A DNA stretch of 64,000 nt from Piezodorus guildinii (GCA_023052935.1 CM041298.1:65125838-65189837), one strand, 5' to 3'. Positions 51,601 to 54,595 are shown, counted from the stretch's first letter. Made by a program: numbers and translations. The notes: generated from the letters alone by a model not told the origin.

Positions 51601-54595
51601 CGAGAAGAAGTGGTTTTGGCCAGACTAAGAAGCGGACACACAGCAATGACTCACACCTACCTTCTGAAGGGACTCCAGCCACCGACCTGTAGGACGTTCC
51701 AGGCACCTCTGACCCTGGAGCATATCATGCTGCCCTGCGAAGTCTACAACGGTGCAAGAAGAGAATTCAACATGGGCAACAAGCTTCAAATAGTACTAAG
51801 TGATTGTGAGATGAGTGTGCAAAAGCTATTAAAGTTTTTAAAGAAGTGTAAACTCTACAATTTGATATAGTTAATTATACATTTGGACCTAATGTTTATA
51901 ACCCAACTTTGTGATATAATGTTAACAATTATGATCTAAAAAACAAAAAATAAGTATGTATAATGCTAATGACCCTATAAGGGTAGATGCATTTGAATAA
52001 ATAAATAAATTTGATAAACAACTAACGGAGAAAAGAGCAATAATATTTTTTTAATATAGATATTATAGCGACATAGATGTATAATATATCGTTGGAAAGA
52101 GAAAGATTTTAGAAAATGTAATATCTTATGCAGAAAATTGTAAAAAGTAATGCATACAATTATAACTGATAAGTGTACGTAACAATTTGATATTGCTATA
52201 TTATTTTATCTAAATCATATGTTTCCACCGAAACTGAAAAATCTTTTTATTTAAATTAACAGTAAGATTTTTAAAATTAAGTTTATTTAGTATTTCTTTA
52301 ATTGATTTTGACAGCCGAGGTAAGTGAAAGTCATGGGTTACCTGCACCAGATGTGTAAATGTTCAAATCGTTCGTTGTGGTAACGAATTTTAAAATTCCA
52401 CAAGGCAGCTTTTATCTACATTTTGTTCATCACTGACATACCTTCCTATCCCAAAATTCAGGTTCCTGCTAAAATTTGCTGGAAATAAAGCTGTGATATT
52501 ATACCCACCCATGATTAGACAGTAGTGCAATCATTGGCGTACTAAAGTTAATCATTTAAATTATAAGCCTGCCCAGCATGCCATTTTAACTTCATGCCGT
52601 TTCTCTTTTCAGACACAGTAAGATATCTTAGTTTTCTCATAGACAAAAGGCTAACATGGAACCTACATTATAGATCCAAAAGGCAAGAGCTCAATATAAA
52701 CCATTCTTAAACTTTGGATCTACGGACTTAAACTGTGGGGGACAGTTAAGGTCTATAATCAGGAAATGAAGAAGAAGCAACATCGAACGTATTCAATCCT
52801 TATGGTCTAGGATCCTTTGAACAACAGTCGAAACCCGATAAAACAAGATCTTACACCATGATCTCAACTTCCAATTTATCTTCGATCCAATTCCATAAAA
52901 ATTCTCAATCTCCTAAATGGGTCTTACTCATCTTCCTAATCTCTTAAAAATATTGCTATCTTGCTCCAACCTATATCTATACAACCTCCTTGAAGGTTGA
53001 AATGGCAGAGGCTTAGAGATCCAAAGTGCAACTGTAATATATGCAATTGGAGTTTGGCAAAGCTTCCCCACTCAAGTCCTGAATGCTACGGCTTTAGTGG
53101 AATCTCAGCATCTACTTTCAATAAAAATACATTAATGGCAATTAAGACAGGTCTAAAAGAATACCGCTTTAATCTCCTGTAAATCTGCCTTAATATGAGT
53201 AGGTAGGAAATTCCAAAGGGTAGTGGAGCGGACAAGGAAGAAATGATCAAAACTTTTAGTTCTATCAGTAGGAACGTAAAGGTCAGAATGGCGCGATCTT
53301 GTTTCTAGGGAGTGGACTGAGGATTTAAATTGCAGAAGACAGTGGATGTAGGAAGGATGCTGGTAGTGAATGGTTTGGTAAAGGTATGATCCTAAGAAAT
53401 ATATTCTTTGAGTGGAGGAAAGAAGCCTCTTTAACTCGCCGTATAAGTGGGTCACGTGAGACCTCTAAAATATGTGGAACGGAATAGCATGTCATACTAT
53501 ATTGGTTAATACATCTAGTAAATGAGCTGTGAAATAGAATGCATGAAGAGAAACTGGCCATTGGCAGAATTCCAGTAGGTAATCTAAACTAGAATGTCTT
53601 TAGGCCATCTTTTTTTCATACACCTCGGATGATTATCAGGAAATGAAGTAATAAAGCAAGGAATGAAAGTAGTAGGTTAGAGTACTAAAGGTAGTATTGA
53701 TTCGTGCTTCGGGCCAAATCAACAACACATGGAACCTTAAGGTCTTCATGGATGAGTTTATTAATGAAAAAGTAAGTATCATTGACAATGTTTTGAAGGA
53801 TTTTAGATCGTAAGGACTAAATACGGGAAGACTTTGATGGTTTAGTATAGTCCCAATGTTCAACCCCTTACCAAAGTCCAAAAAGGTCTTAAGATGGTCA
53901 TGTAGATGAGGCTTTTGCAGTTAAGTAGAGGGTCAGTGCGTCTGTCTATTAAGTGATGAAGTAACTAAAAGCGGCGATAATTTTCTTGTCGCTTCAGTCT
54001 AGTGAGCGGGTTCCATGTTTGACGTTTGTCATGTAGGAGTCCCTAGGTAGAGCATCTGCAGAACTAGGACAAGCGGAATATTTATTATTTAAAATCAAAT
54101 TTAGTGAAGCCAATAAATTAAATTCCTAGTAATTACAAATAAATATGGTGTTCAGAGAGAGTTATTTGGAGATATTGGGTGGACCATAGTTTGGCCGAGA
54201 ACTTTCACCCCTTTCTCTGTAATTATTAACTTTTCTCAAAATACATTTTTATTCACTCTGCGCTTATTCAGACTATAATATTTTTAAGCTTATTTAATAT
54301 TTATTTAATTTCCAATATGATTTAGCGTAGCATACAAGTATTACTATCTTCATATTTATAATTAGGTCAAAATTAATTAAATTGTCATTGACTCAAACTT
54401 AGTCATCAGTCATCGACGTTAAATATGGACAAAATAAATTATTTTTATATTTTGAAATACCTTGCTTTCCAAATTCAGTACATTTACTTCTATAGTTCCA
54501 AAATAACCCTCCTTAACTGTCTCTGCTGGGAGTACAGTAACTTTCGTATTTTTTGCTGCTCGTGCCGCCGGCTTCTTGGCCTTCTTAGGTGGCAT
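2954..54595 (-). CDS. CFAP70: CFAP70 (TTC18) homologue, 15 coding exons, 3' end outside the window
   Basis: Coding exons, in transcript order: 54461-54595, 46740-46914, 45764-45886, 43236-43540, 41807-42060, 40789-40944, 38631-39121, 27042-28526, 26796-26938, 19080-19203, 17353-17550, 10656-10856, 8536-8672, 5093-5265, 2954-3096. Every junction uses GT/AG and the phases fit, giving about 1,414 residues. Seen matches to the family: an Asp/Leu-rich segment ending in LVPG (exons 7-8), a VVVIIDIKLLKPLVPKP strand (exon 9) and TPR-like helices (exons 12-14). Known for the family: CFAP70 is an axonemal protein of motile cilia and flagella, reported near outer dynein arms and in a central-apparatus projection, and needed for motility; in insects this implies sperm tails and chordotonal cilia. 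Odd points: more than 51 kb of transposon-filled introns, a Ser/Lys-rich insert of several hundred residues in exon 8, and a one-base frame break there. The last TPRs and the stop codon lie left of position 1. Confidence 0.88.
3719..4942 (+). mobile_element. (CA)n-bearing repeat family, copy 1 (interrupted by SINE-A)
   Basis: Ends carry inverted ACTTTC(A/T)CTTACC / GGTAAGTGAAAGT, and the body contains the recurrent 'TTTCCAACGGTATATTATAC' block and a (CA)n run at 4780-4800. At least three other copies in the window share this order. Class II-like, but no transposase is seen and the exact ends are uncertain. Confidence 0.6.
3984..4271 (+). mobile_element. tRNA-derived SINE, family A, complete copy
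   Basis: Target duplication TAAAATCTTTCTC at 3971-3983 and 4272-4284. A box TAGCTGAGTGG, B box GGTTCAAACCC, body and AAATA/AAACA tail as in the other copies. It is nested in a (CA)n-bearing element whose other copies have the uninterrupted site. Confidence 0.9.
5093..5265 (-). CDS. CFAP70: CFAP70 exon 14 (TPR)
   Basis: Acceptor TGTCTTCAAAG and donor GCAG|GTAATA. LILYAVLLMTEGKFEDAQLF is a classic TPR first helix and turn; it continues into a second helix pair ending NKTGADITLVA. Phases fit exons 13 and 15. Confidence 0.85.
5266..6049. other. CFAP70 intron, mostly unassigned
   Basis: Only one recognisable item: near 5337-5375 a segment with TTGGTTGGGGTGCGGTCAT, which is shared with the foldback insertion at 24471-24610. 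The rest is AT-rich with no coding signal. Confidence 0.45.
6120..7017 (+). mobile_element. Deleted mariner (cecropia/Hsmar1-like), copy 1
   Basis: Terminal inverted repeats beginning TTGGGTTGATGCAAAATTAA lie between TA duplications at 6118-6119 and 7018-7019. At 898 bp it lacks about 400 bp of a normal element. It sits inside the RT frame of a LINE; removing it with one TA rejoins that frame at DCNNYHG. Confidence 0.92.
6309..6881 (+). pseudogene. Mariner transposase remnant, internally deleted
   Basis: Starts MSKCDFRQIYFYEFKLGRSA with the helix-turn-helix region (TVQRWFQKFRRGDFDLED), then jumps from REMAAELG straight to TQKLQRLCPALMNRKG. The lost segment contains the first catalytic Asp; the later HDNARPH and PYSPDLSPTDF motifs remain. 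A one-base loss in the T-run near 6866 shifts the final codons and ends the frame early. Cannot encode an active DD34D transposase. Confidence 0.9.
8536..8672 (-). CDS. CFAP70: CFAP70 exon 13 (TPR)
   Basis: 45 codons, RLEGIKKTEPLRWVEYAVIA then a TPR consensus-like GDYQQAMECIKEALILD. Donor GAAGG|GTAAGG. The acceptor TGAAAG|AGACTG has a T-run upstream but purines just before the AG, so it is the least certain splice site in the gene. Confidence 0.8.
8673..9479. other. CFAP70 intron, no feature recognised
   Basis: AT-rich, with a (TTA)n run at 8760-8777. Nothing coding or repeat-like could be supported. Confidence 0.5.
9480..10360 (-). mobile_element. Jockey-like LINE fragment
   Basis: On the minus strand, in order: an RT VPQGSILGPILF-type box near 10230, TYAYDTCVLS (a degraded YADD), QNWRIKINTNK, IRYLGLLLDKRLTWNPH, and downstream NYKRLIYMTIIRPIWTYEVE. 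Several stops and shifts. Related truncated copies lie at about 45040, 53590, 58440 and 61800. Confidence 0.83.
10361..10655. other. CFAP70 intron, nothing recognised
   Basis: AT-rich sequence with homopolymer runs; no feature supported. Confidence 0.4.
10656..10856 (-). CDS. CFAP70: CFAP70 exon 12, start of TPR region
   Basis: Acceptor TTATTTTCTAG and donor TCTAAG|GTATTT; 67 codons. YYVGWLYSRVVEEMQIVVNQ parallels the LYVFLVDQMHVALNQ helix of the family. DLYLFAVEAIEEMDYERAKY is a TPR-type helix pair with the expected Ala and Tyr spacing. Confidence 0.86.
11320..14295 (+). pseudogene. RTE endonuclease-reverse transcriptase, disrupted
   Basis: Residues from 11380 on match the AP (EEP) endonuclease: LGTWNIRSL, DILGISEVRRKGAG, QVYAPTNDAN, ILIMGDLNARIG and GSDHMLLVAD. 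After a linker (KRTAWWSDELKALVK, then KAPGRD) comes the reverse transcriptase: NVIIPIHKKGS, NYRPICLSPVVYKL, AGFRQGRQTQDHI, LDLQGAFDSAP, ARGVKQGDSLSPLLY and an intact LLLYADDIVLIAD. The endonuclease is interrupted by TAA at 11650-11652 and the RT by a SINE insertion. At about 13650 two extra bases (TA) shift the frame between the palm boxes. Otherwise well preserved, so the copy is fairly young. Confidence 0.9.
12888..13101 (-). mobile_element. GC-rich SINE, family B, inside the RTE LINE
   Basis: 15-bp target duplication TGGTGGAATGGAGTT at 12873-12887 and 13102-13116; removing the insert rejoins the RT frame. On the minus strand it has a B box like GTTCGACTC and a poly(A)-like tail (the T-rich run at 12888-12899). 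It is clearly richer in G+C than the sequence around it. Confidence 0.85.
14516..15486. other. CFAP70 intron, mostly unassigned
   Basis: About 14570-14670 resembles the LINE 3' UTR seen at 40660-40700 (both have AAGGGAC then CTGTCCCAGAATA or CTTGTCCCAGAATA). The rest is AT-rich without a recognised feature. Confidence 0.4.
15490..16215 (+). mobile_element. RTE-like LINE fragment, strongly decayed
   Basis: Read on the plus strand with frame changes: KTYRNLKYKLG, then IFAFADDKYIVGRNPSNLES (FADD is the RT catalytic box), then MKEFVYLGSQVNADNDIKAE and MSANKCYFGLLKHFKS. It ends in a GATGATGAT-type tail near 16200. Heavily mutated and 5'-truncated. Confidence 0.75.
16216..17352. other. CFAP70 intron, no feature recognised
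   Basis: No coding or repeat signature supported. Confidence 0.45.
17353..17550 (-). CDS. CFAP70: CFAP70 exon 11
   Basis: Acceptor ACAATGCAG and donor CTCAGA|GTAAGT; 66 codons, phase 0 at both ends. Predominantly helical sequence (EFYEYLEKSRAHQIIAESLS), placed where vertebrate CFAP70 has its helical linker before the TPRs. Confidence 0.82.
17950..18938. mobile_element. Foldback (long inverted repeat) element, 9-bp duplication
   Basis: The 9-mer ATTATAAAG flanks it on both sides (17941-17949 and 18939-18947). The ends are inverted CAGAGCTGGGCAATTAATT / AATTGGCACAACTCTG. The core is a near-palindrome of roughly 135-base arms (about 18274-18410 against 18428-18565), with internal direct repeats in the left arm. 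No coding capacity. The 9-bp duplication fits FB/Mutator-like elements; the CAGAG terminus resembles hAT. Confidence 0.78.
19080..19203 (-). CDS. CFAP70: CFAP70 exon 10
   Basis: Acceptor TTTTTTTTCAG|TATT completes Asp from the previous GA. Donor TATCAA|GTAGGA. 41 codons, DIKEYVKGINTKANSVFSVH then a helical FHDCITTLSNLITSEYQ. It lies 7.6 kb beyond exon 9 because of the inserted LTR elements. Confidence 0.75.
19204..20084. other. CFAP70 intron, no feature recognised
   Basis: Contains a (TTA)n run near 19266-19282 and a less AT-rich segment at 19380-19470 of unknown origin. Confidence 0.4.
20085..20225 (+). mobile_element. Jockey-like LINE fragment
   Basis: Reads HITFILRQSTCPPILNGDNQ then VRYLGLTLDRRMT on the plus strand, the conserved region after the RT thumb in Jockey-type elements. 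About 140 bp remain. Confidence 0.72.
20565..21018 (+). repeat. 5' LTR of the Gypsy-like element
   Basis: 454 bp. It differs from the 3' LTR by scattered substitutions and several small length changes (poly-T runs, TTGGTTGTTTG against TTGGTGTTG), so the insertion is not recent. Confidence 0.85.
21142..21630 (+). pseudogene. gag-like frame of the LTR element, one in-frame stop
   Basis: ATG at 21142 opens MEDQGNNSYLDKVEMFKQMM, a Met-rich helical start, and reaches TGA at 21250-21252 (after FGRI). The same frame then continues to 21630 with an acidic Thr/Asp/Glu/Cys-rich stretch containing a diverged internal repeat (PTDQDCETEIIT and PTDQECETETVT). No zinc knuckle is visible. Most likely a decayed gag; its role in the element is inferred only from position. 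Confidence 0.6.
22691..23152 (+). repeat. 3' LTR of the Gypsy-like element
   Basis: 462 bp, preceded by the polypurine tract and followed by the ATAA duplication. Confidence 0.85.
23157..23944. other. CFAP70 intron, nothing firmly recognised
   Basis: A 50-base piece near 23485-23535 (CCTGTGGTGTAGTGGCTAGC) looks like a tRNA-type A-box region and may be a SINE stub. The rest is unassigned. Confidence 0.4.
23945..24410 (+). mobile_element. C-terminal fragment of a LINE with a restriction-like endonuclease
   Basis: Reads ETPAHVLGKYPNNM, then TRFVDILGFSATGKEALIID and DPTIRYEAND. The spacing of the acidic residues around VDILGF and IIDPTIRYE suggests the PD-(D/E)xK fold found after the RT in R2-type LINEs and in related insect elements. 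The frame stops at 24353 (RETIP) and no RT remains nearby. The family name is uncertain. Confidence 0.5.
24471..24610. mobile_element. 140-bp foldback insertion with 17-bp duplication
   Basis: Direct duplication TGATTATGTCTATAGAT at 24454-24470 and 24611-24627; the homologous site near 31117-31133 has a single copy and no insert. Two arms of about 50 bases, starting GAGGAAGATGGTTGGGGG, are inverted around a short loop near 24523-24532; about 28 unpaired bases follow the right arm. Too small to encode anything. Confidence 0.8.
24693..24987 (+). mobile_element. tRNA-derived SINE, family A
   Basis: A box TAGCTGGGTGG, B box GGTTCAAATCC, full body and AAACA tail. Together with the 110 bases before it, this SINE is homologous to the copy at 34842-35130, so it probably reached this place by duplication and not by its own insertion. 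Confidence 0.85.
24990..25557. repeat. Intron with a spaced direct repeat
   Basis: The block ATCGATATAGAGGTATTT followed by GCGAAAAACG or GTGAAAAACG and AAATCACT occurs at 25203 and again at 25421, offset 218 bases. No coding content. Confidence 0.5.
25558..26019 (-). mobile_element. Solo LTR of the Gypsy-like family, inverted
   Basis: On the minus strand it starts TGTAATATACC, contains the same CCATTTTGGATGCAAGGGACA block as the LTRs at 20565 and 22691, and ends GTATATTATA. ATAA duplicates flank it. More diverged than the paired LTRs, so older. Confidence 0.83.
26020..26795. other. CFAP70 intron, unassigned
   Basis: A 60-codon open stretch on the minus strand at about 26330-26500 (LKGMKWAEQVPKDLACAEEK) has an acceptor but the wrong phase for CFAP70 exon 10, and matches nothing recognised. 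Confidence 0.4.
26796..26938 (-). CDS. CFAP70: CFAP70 exon 9
   Basis: Acceptor TTTTCCTTTTAG and donor ATGGA|GTAAGT. 47 codons, KTSWEEKMKDIIPEYFENKK followed by VVVIIDIKLLKPLVPKPTLE. The second part closely parallels the YIVLEIQLDKALVPK segment of vertebrate CFAP70, a strong anchor for the gene call. Confidence 0.88.
27042..28526 (-). CDS. CFAP70: CFAP70 exon 8, long Ser/Lys-rich exon with an internal frame break
   Basis: Acceptor TTTTTTCTAG|GCACTC completes a Cys codon from exon 7 and reads CTHLRTAGVLQYFNREEAVA. Donor CAAATG|GTAACA leaves phase 0. The exon is about 495 codons, far longer than the matching vertebrate segment, and is mostly low complexity: an Ala-Pro repeat (APAPAPAPVA), Lys-rich stretches and Ser/Asp/Glu-rich tracts, with a helical LLELFKSLLHSLVRKYEKLK near residues 825-845 of the inferred protein. 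The reading frame ends at TGA 27874-27876, while the downstream frame is open from 27950 to the donor, so the two overlap by 77 bases. One extra base, most likely in the A5/A4 runs at 27921-27931, explains it. Confidence 0.75.
28646..29553 (+). mobile_element. Deleted mariner of a different subfamily
   Basis: Inverted ends TTGGGTTGTTTCACATGAAA and, inverted, TTGGGTTGTGTCACATGAAA. TA precedes the left end (28644-28645); the right flank has CA, apparently a mutated TA. 908 bp. Its ends and protein differ clearly from the copies at 6120 and 31196. Confidence 0.86.
28830..29475 (+). pseudogene. Mariner transposase remnant, deleted and frameshifted
   Basis: N-terminal helix-turn-helix domain METRDFRVIFFYEFKLGHSA, then RTIRRWFGKFSAGDTDLENL and the second HTH (SASTVSRHLKCIGKVKKL). 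The frame then breaks into a deletion, and the sequence resumes in another frame with ELGYEVLLHPPYSPDLSPTD to the natural C-terminus (KCVEKEGKYYE, stop at 29473-29475). The catalytic segment including the HDN box is gone. Confidence 0.88.
29554..31105. other. CFAP70 intron, unassigned
   Basis: No exon or element supported. A less AT-rich patch at 29690-29740 and a purine-rich patch at 29880-30030 are of unknown origin. Confidence 0.4.
31501..31698 (-). repeat. Copia 3' LTR
   Basis: On the minus strand it starts TGTTAAATATCGATTG and ends ACTTTAATA. No difference from the other LTR was found by eye. Confidence 0.93.
31931..33967 (-). CDS. Copia polyprotein with RT region and most of gag deleted
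   Basis: An open frame of 678 residues. Domains in order: zinc knuckle CFICGDKRHFKAQCP (about 18-34), protease VDSGASNHLF (about 90), integrase zinc-binding HKRLGHLNRHGLKSL with CSACIEGK, integrase core from HSDICGPF to NGKSERMNRT, then a junction near residue 553 straight into the RNase H part (ALSTMEAEYIAAG, NTSAIAFIKN, KHIDIKFHFVKD, VADLFTKPL). The RT palm and most of gag are absent, but the frame stays open across the deletion. The residue before NGGEF, normally the second catalytic Asp of the integrase, reads Val (RLVNGGEF). The product should lack RT and probably integrase activity; the copy must have been moved by enzymes from elsewhere. Confidence 0.9.
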   Translation of the reverse strand: MFTGTMASVTTSEVSFKAQSGCFICGDKRHFKAQCPKNKQNRGSKSFNRSFRGKRRGTIQGNTADVEEEVVMVALKCGNIRLSSNNVFLVDSGASNHLFKAELEPLLSNVSNLDHDVAIHIANGDKMFTRKEGTLRVTSQGRIVNINGLIVPGLKHNLLSVSAVTSKGLKVITDSKEMKICGRNFKLSCPRVNGLYIFTFDEPSDNQVKCNISSATNGDLWHKRLGHLNRHGLKSLGLPYSDKKCSACIEGKATRQPFSNNRKRTSKVGELIHSDICGPFNPESVEGHRYMQVILDDFTHFVHVKLLHMKSEAETNLMDYIAELERQQGVTVKRLRLVNGGEFTSKFFQKYCSDKGIKLEYSLPYSPQMNGKSERMNRTLLDMMRTKVSDSGIPKFLWGEAARCCAYELNRSPTSALNKGETPSLKWNGRNDLSKLRIFGCRAWPTILPKGSKLDPRRKEGVMVGYCGGGYRIWLPDEQKVIRSRDVIFEESQMPYKEVKNVPIVYHNSGGSYEEGRKNGEENNTNISEQPEETSRPQNDCNPEQSENPSRLQNEESNPEHSRKQACVALSTMEAEYIAAGMASQEIVSLSGIISEFSGETVSGKLLVDNTSAIAFIKNCENSKRAKHIDIKFHFVKDLISKEIISVEHINSDRNVADLFTKPLAFDKFQMFRKALIN
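34061..34258 (-). repeat. Copia 5' LTR
   Basis: 198 bp, identical by eye to the copy at 31501-31698; the primer-binding site follows it on the minus strand. Confidence 0.93.
34842..35130 (+). mobile_element. tRNA-derived SINE, family A, complete copy
   Basis: Right duplication TCAAAATAGGT at 35131-35141. The left copy is split by the mariner: TCAAAATA at 31188-31195 and TAGGT at 34837-34841. A box TAGCTGGGTGG and B box GGTTCAAATCC intact. Confidence 0.9.
35228..35669. repeat. Tandem duplication, two units of 221 bp
   Basis: Units at 35228-35448 and 35449-35669 start ATATGAGAAAACCTATATTC and differ at only a handful of positions (for example GGAACTAATG and GCAACTAATG). Non-coding. Confidence 0.9.
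35869..35972 (-). mobile_element. SINE-A fragment (3' part)
   Basis: Matches the last hundred bases of family A (AACGTCAC, GATGCTACTGTGGGAGTCCT). The tRNA-like head is missing. Confidence 0.75.
36380..36545 (-). mobile_element. SINE-C-like fragment
   Basis: Shares CACCAGGAGGGTCTCC and the CCTGCCACAACCGGG region, including a B box on the minus strand (GTTCAAACCC), with the complete copy at 43711-44030. More diverged. Confidence 0.7.
36550..38630. other. CFAP70 intron, unclassified repeat-like sequence
   Basis: AT-rich; from about 37020 to 38420 it has the feel of a dispersed insect repeat (GTCACCCCATCTCGGGGGTA, then many TTTTCGAG/AACTCGAAAAA motifs) but no ends, duplications or coding frame could be defined. 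Confidence 0.35.
38631..39121 (-). CDS. CFAP70: CFAP70 exon 7, with coiled-coil insert
   Basis: Acceptor TTTTTACACAG and donor GGAT|GTAAGT. It encodes QYGVWPFELLMLGKFFLRPD, then about 70 residues of heptad-like Lys/Glu/Leu sequence (likely coiled coil), a basic KKKSRRHK patch, an acidic Ser/Asp/Glu stretch and finally AYIAWIDLTPLLVPG. The last segment is the best match to vertebrate CFAP70 (its AYVNMVPLLYPG region). Confidence 0.87.
39122..40080. other. CFAP70 intron, mostly unassigned
   Basis: A weak SINE-A relic on the minus strand near 39590-39640 (AATTCTAGGACCA). T-run at 39370-39388. Otherwise nothing recognised. Confidence 0.4.
40080..40735 (+). mobile_element. 3' end of a CR1/Jockey-type LINE with (TTA)n tail
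   Basis: The C-terminal coding motif reads LYITPHRTAAFDRSFLIQSS, then LWNSIPSYIRHFNTLLTFKS, stop near 40332. A 3' UTR with AAGGGACTTGTCCCAGAATA follows, then (TTA)n at 40711-40728. Related tails occur at 53153 and 60250. Confidence 0.78.
40789..40944 (-). CDS. CFAP70: CFAP70 exon 6
   Basis: Acceptor TTGTTACAG and donor TGCA|GTTAGT. The peptide RIRTDSEDLLSTIAVDINKK, then RLEWNMVRPVWLHVDLE, aligns in style with the family segment around its RLWPVEI motif. The donor GTTAGT is not the strongest form, but the next exon completes the Gln codon in phase. Confidence 0.82.
40945..41806. other. CFAP70 intron, no feature recognised
   Basis: Nothing supported beyond generic AT-rich intron sequence. Confidence 0.45.
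41807..42060 (-). CDS. CFAP70: CFAP70 exon 5
   Basis: Acceptor AATGTTTCAG and donor CAGAG|GTAAGT, leaving two bases over. 84 codons: a Lys/Pro/Gln-rich linker (SKRAVGKKTKPKSKNPRQQL) followed by the more ordered RPPDFDLIQFDRGIY. Confidence 0.82.
42061..42540. other. CFAP70 intron, no feature recognised
   Basis: An A-run at 42391-42408; otherwise nothing supported. Confidence 0.4.
42550..42860 (+). pseudogene. Mariner transposase DNA-binding fragment
   Basis: Reads, with a frame change near 42650, AEAIR, then WFDKISSGDRKLDKKGSGRP, LEEAVESNPSTSTHHLAMEC and SVSKDTVNRHLLSTGKA. This is the paired helix-turn-helix region of a mariner-type transposase from a third subfamily; no catalytic part or terminal repeats remain. 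Confidence 0.78.
42952..43138 (+). mobile_element. SINE-A, 5'-truncated
   Basis: Starts within the body (CTTAGTTATGCCCTCCTTCG) and ends in a AAACAAAC tail; the tRNA head is absent. Confidence 0.8.
43236..43540 (-). CDS. CFAP70: CFAP70 exon 4
   Basis: Acceptor TTTTATCTAG and donor GTG|GTACGT. About 102 codons starting GQNEMEARVVLEPPG. Hydrophobic strands alternate with charged turns, and the exon ends in an acidic Asp/Glu/Met-rich stretch before GEEPV. It leaves in phase 0. CCG|GTGGTA two codons earlier is a weaker alternative donor. Confidence 0.83.
43711..44030 (-). mobile_element. tRNA-derived SINE, family C, complete copy
   Basis: 15-bp duplication TAACTAATATGAAAA at 43696-43710 and 44031-44045. 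On the minus strand the head has A box TGGTCTAGTGG and B box GGTTCGAATCC, then a body with GGGTAC and AGACCCTCCTGG blocks. The run of A at 43707-43723 lies at its 3' end. Confidence 0.88.
44090..45039. repeat. Diverged tandem repeats, unit about 100-120 bp
   Basis: TTTCTCTATTTTAAAAAATA, TCTCTATCTTCGAAAATAAC, TCTCTATCTTCAAAAATAAA and CTCTATCTTCAGAAATAA recur at about 44402, 44512, 44642 and 44760, each followed by GAGTTA or TAGTTA and a GTATTA-type motif. Confidence 0.6.
45040..45490 (+). mobile_element. Jockey-like LINE 3' fragment
   Basis: Same order as the minus-strand copy at 9480: a degraded NYKRF...IIRPV region, IQSLQSKIL-like sequence at 45170-45200, then GPYFVTNKLIHKDLNVPYYA. Stops throughout. 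Confidence 0.75.
45764..45886 (-). CDS. CFAP70: CFAP70 exon 3
   Basis: Acceptor TTTTTACCAG and donor ACAG|GTAAGA. It takes one base from exon 2 and leaves one base over. The peptide ending GIMPLLTG parallels the VVDLLPLLEG segment of vertebrate CFAP70. Confidence 0.84.
46021..46370 (+). mobile_element. tRNA-derived SINE, family D
   Basis: Head with A box TGGCTGAATGG and B box GAGTTCGAATCCC, a unique body, and a (TATCC)n-type tail at 46345-46362. No clear target duplication was found. Confidence 0.72.
46387..46570. mobile_element. 184-bp inverted-repeat element (MITE-like)
   Basis: The 24-base arms (TGGTGAGGTGGAGTCTATAG at the left, its inverse with two or three changes at 46547-46570) face each other. 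No coding sequence and no certain target duplication. Confidence 0.55.
46740..46914 (-). CDS. CFAP70: CFAP70 exon 2
   Basis: Acceptor TGTTTCAG|CTTGC and donor TTCT|GTAAGT. It enters in phase 0 and leaves one base over. The 58 codons are rich in Ile, Val, Phe and Tyr (for example GIFTLIIVYAHNF), consistent with the beta-rich N-terminal region of CFAP70. The other two frames are closed. Confidence 0.82.
47040..47480 (+). mobile_element. (CA)n-family repeat, short copy 2
   Basis: Starts TCTAGTGCGCGC and ends GGTAAGTGAAAGT, and carries the CCAACGGTATATTCTACATC block. Shorter than copy 1, so internally deleted. Confidence 0.6.
47866..48775 (+). mobile_element. (CA)n-family repeat, copy 3
   Basis: Starts AATCTGGTGCGG...ACTTTCACTTACC and ends AGTAAGTGAAAGT, with (CA)n at 48613-48645. 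It shares the segment encoding KPIKFYIDIASLIKIVGTVF with copy 1, but the substitutions between the copies are not biased to silent sites, so it is unlikely to be a gene. Confidence 0.62.
48776..49348. other. CFAP70 intron, no feature recognised
   Basis: No element or coding signal supported. Confidence 0.4.
50023..51535 (+). pseudogene. LINE ORF1 (gag-like) with zinc knuckle, two frameshifts
   Basis: Residues 1-195 open MSSVDRNVIKTTINSQKEME and run through EISYAKATASETF and an RRM-like fold (AIILHTVPGIKQKEYVIEIA, RFCIHFSNKESVDNIL) to LSKLPPC. The frame shifts by one at about 50600. The second frame has PYRIFFSVDIVTCFICKQPG with a CCHC knuckle (CFICKQPGHISTDC), then a long Ser/Thr-rich region. 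It shifts again in the A-run at 51231-51240. The third frame (ITDFESARQTIEENREKYPF) ends at 51535 with DDSTDN. ORF1 proteins of this group bind LINE RNA. Confidence 0.85.
51589..51870 (+). pseudogene. C-terminal end of LINE ORF2 (RNase H tail)
   Basis: Reads RREEVVLARLRSGHTAMTHT then LLKGLQPPTC and LEHIMLPCEVYN to KKCKLYNLI, the conserved end following RNase H in I, Jockey and R1 elements. Endonuclease, RT and most of RNase H are missing, only about 50 bases separate it from ORF1. Confidence 0.87.
52600..52970 (+). mobile_element. Jockey-like LINE fragment
   Basis: DTVRYLSFLIDKRLTWNLHY, then a short deletion, then IYGLKLWGTVKVYN and YSILMV, in frames interrupted by stops. Same family as the other Jockey-like remnants. 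Confidence 0.72.
53153..53580 (-). mobile_element. CR1/Jockey-type LINE C-terminal fragment
   Basis: Minus strand: HLYGELKRLLSSTQRIYFLG, then SRHSDLYVPTDRTKSFDHFF and TTLWNFLPTHIKADL, the conserved end of this LINE group (compare 40144 and 60290). Confidence 0.78.
53590..54080 (-). mobile_element. Jockey-like LINE fragment
   Basis: Minus-strand remnants matching 9480-9900: the LNYKRLI-type segment near 53920, IQSLQSKIL-like sequence and TFSLINSSMKTLRFHVLLIW. Many stops. Confidence 0.7.
54461..54595 (-). CDS. CFAP70: CFAP70 exon 1 (start codon)
   Basis: 45 codons beginning MPPKKAKKPAARAAK, a basic Ala/Lys/Pro-rich leader, then a beta-strand-like GTIEVNVLNLESK. The donor AAG|GTATTT closes in phase 0. 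A TTTCAG lies seven bases before the ATG, so a 5' UTR intron further upstream is possible. Confidence 0.82.

Larger units (their letters stand above)
49790..52006 (+). mobile_element. I/Jockey-type LINE, 5'-complete, ORF2 almost wholly deleted
   Basis: AAATTTGATAAAC flanks it at 49777-49789 and 52007-52019. It starts GGGAACAGCTGTTTGGGACC, has a 230-base leader, a gag-like ORF1, the last 90 codons of ORF2 and a 3' tail ending in AATAAATAAATAAAT. About 3 kb expected between ORF1 and the ORF2 tail is missing. Confidence 0.87.
49349..52360 (-). mobile_element. (CA)n-family repeat, inverted copy 4, split by an I-like LINE
   Basis: Inverted relative to copies 1-3: TTTCCATTTACC at the left, GGTAAGTGAAAGT at 52320-52332, and a GT run at 49456-49470. 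The LINE at 49790-52006 interrupts it, with the 13-bp duplication AAATTTGATAAAC. Confidence 0.65.
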
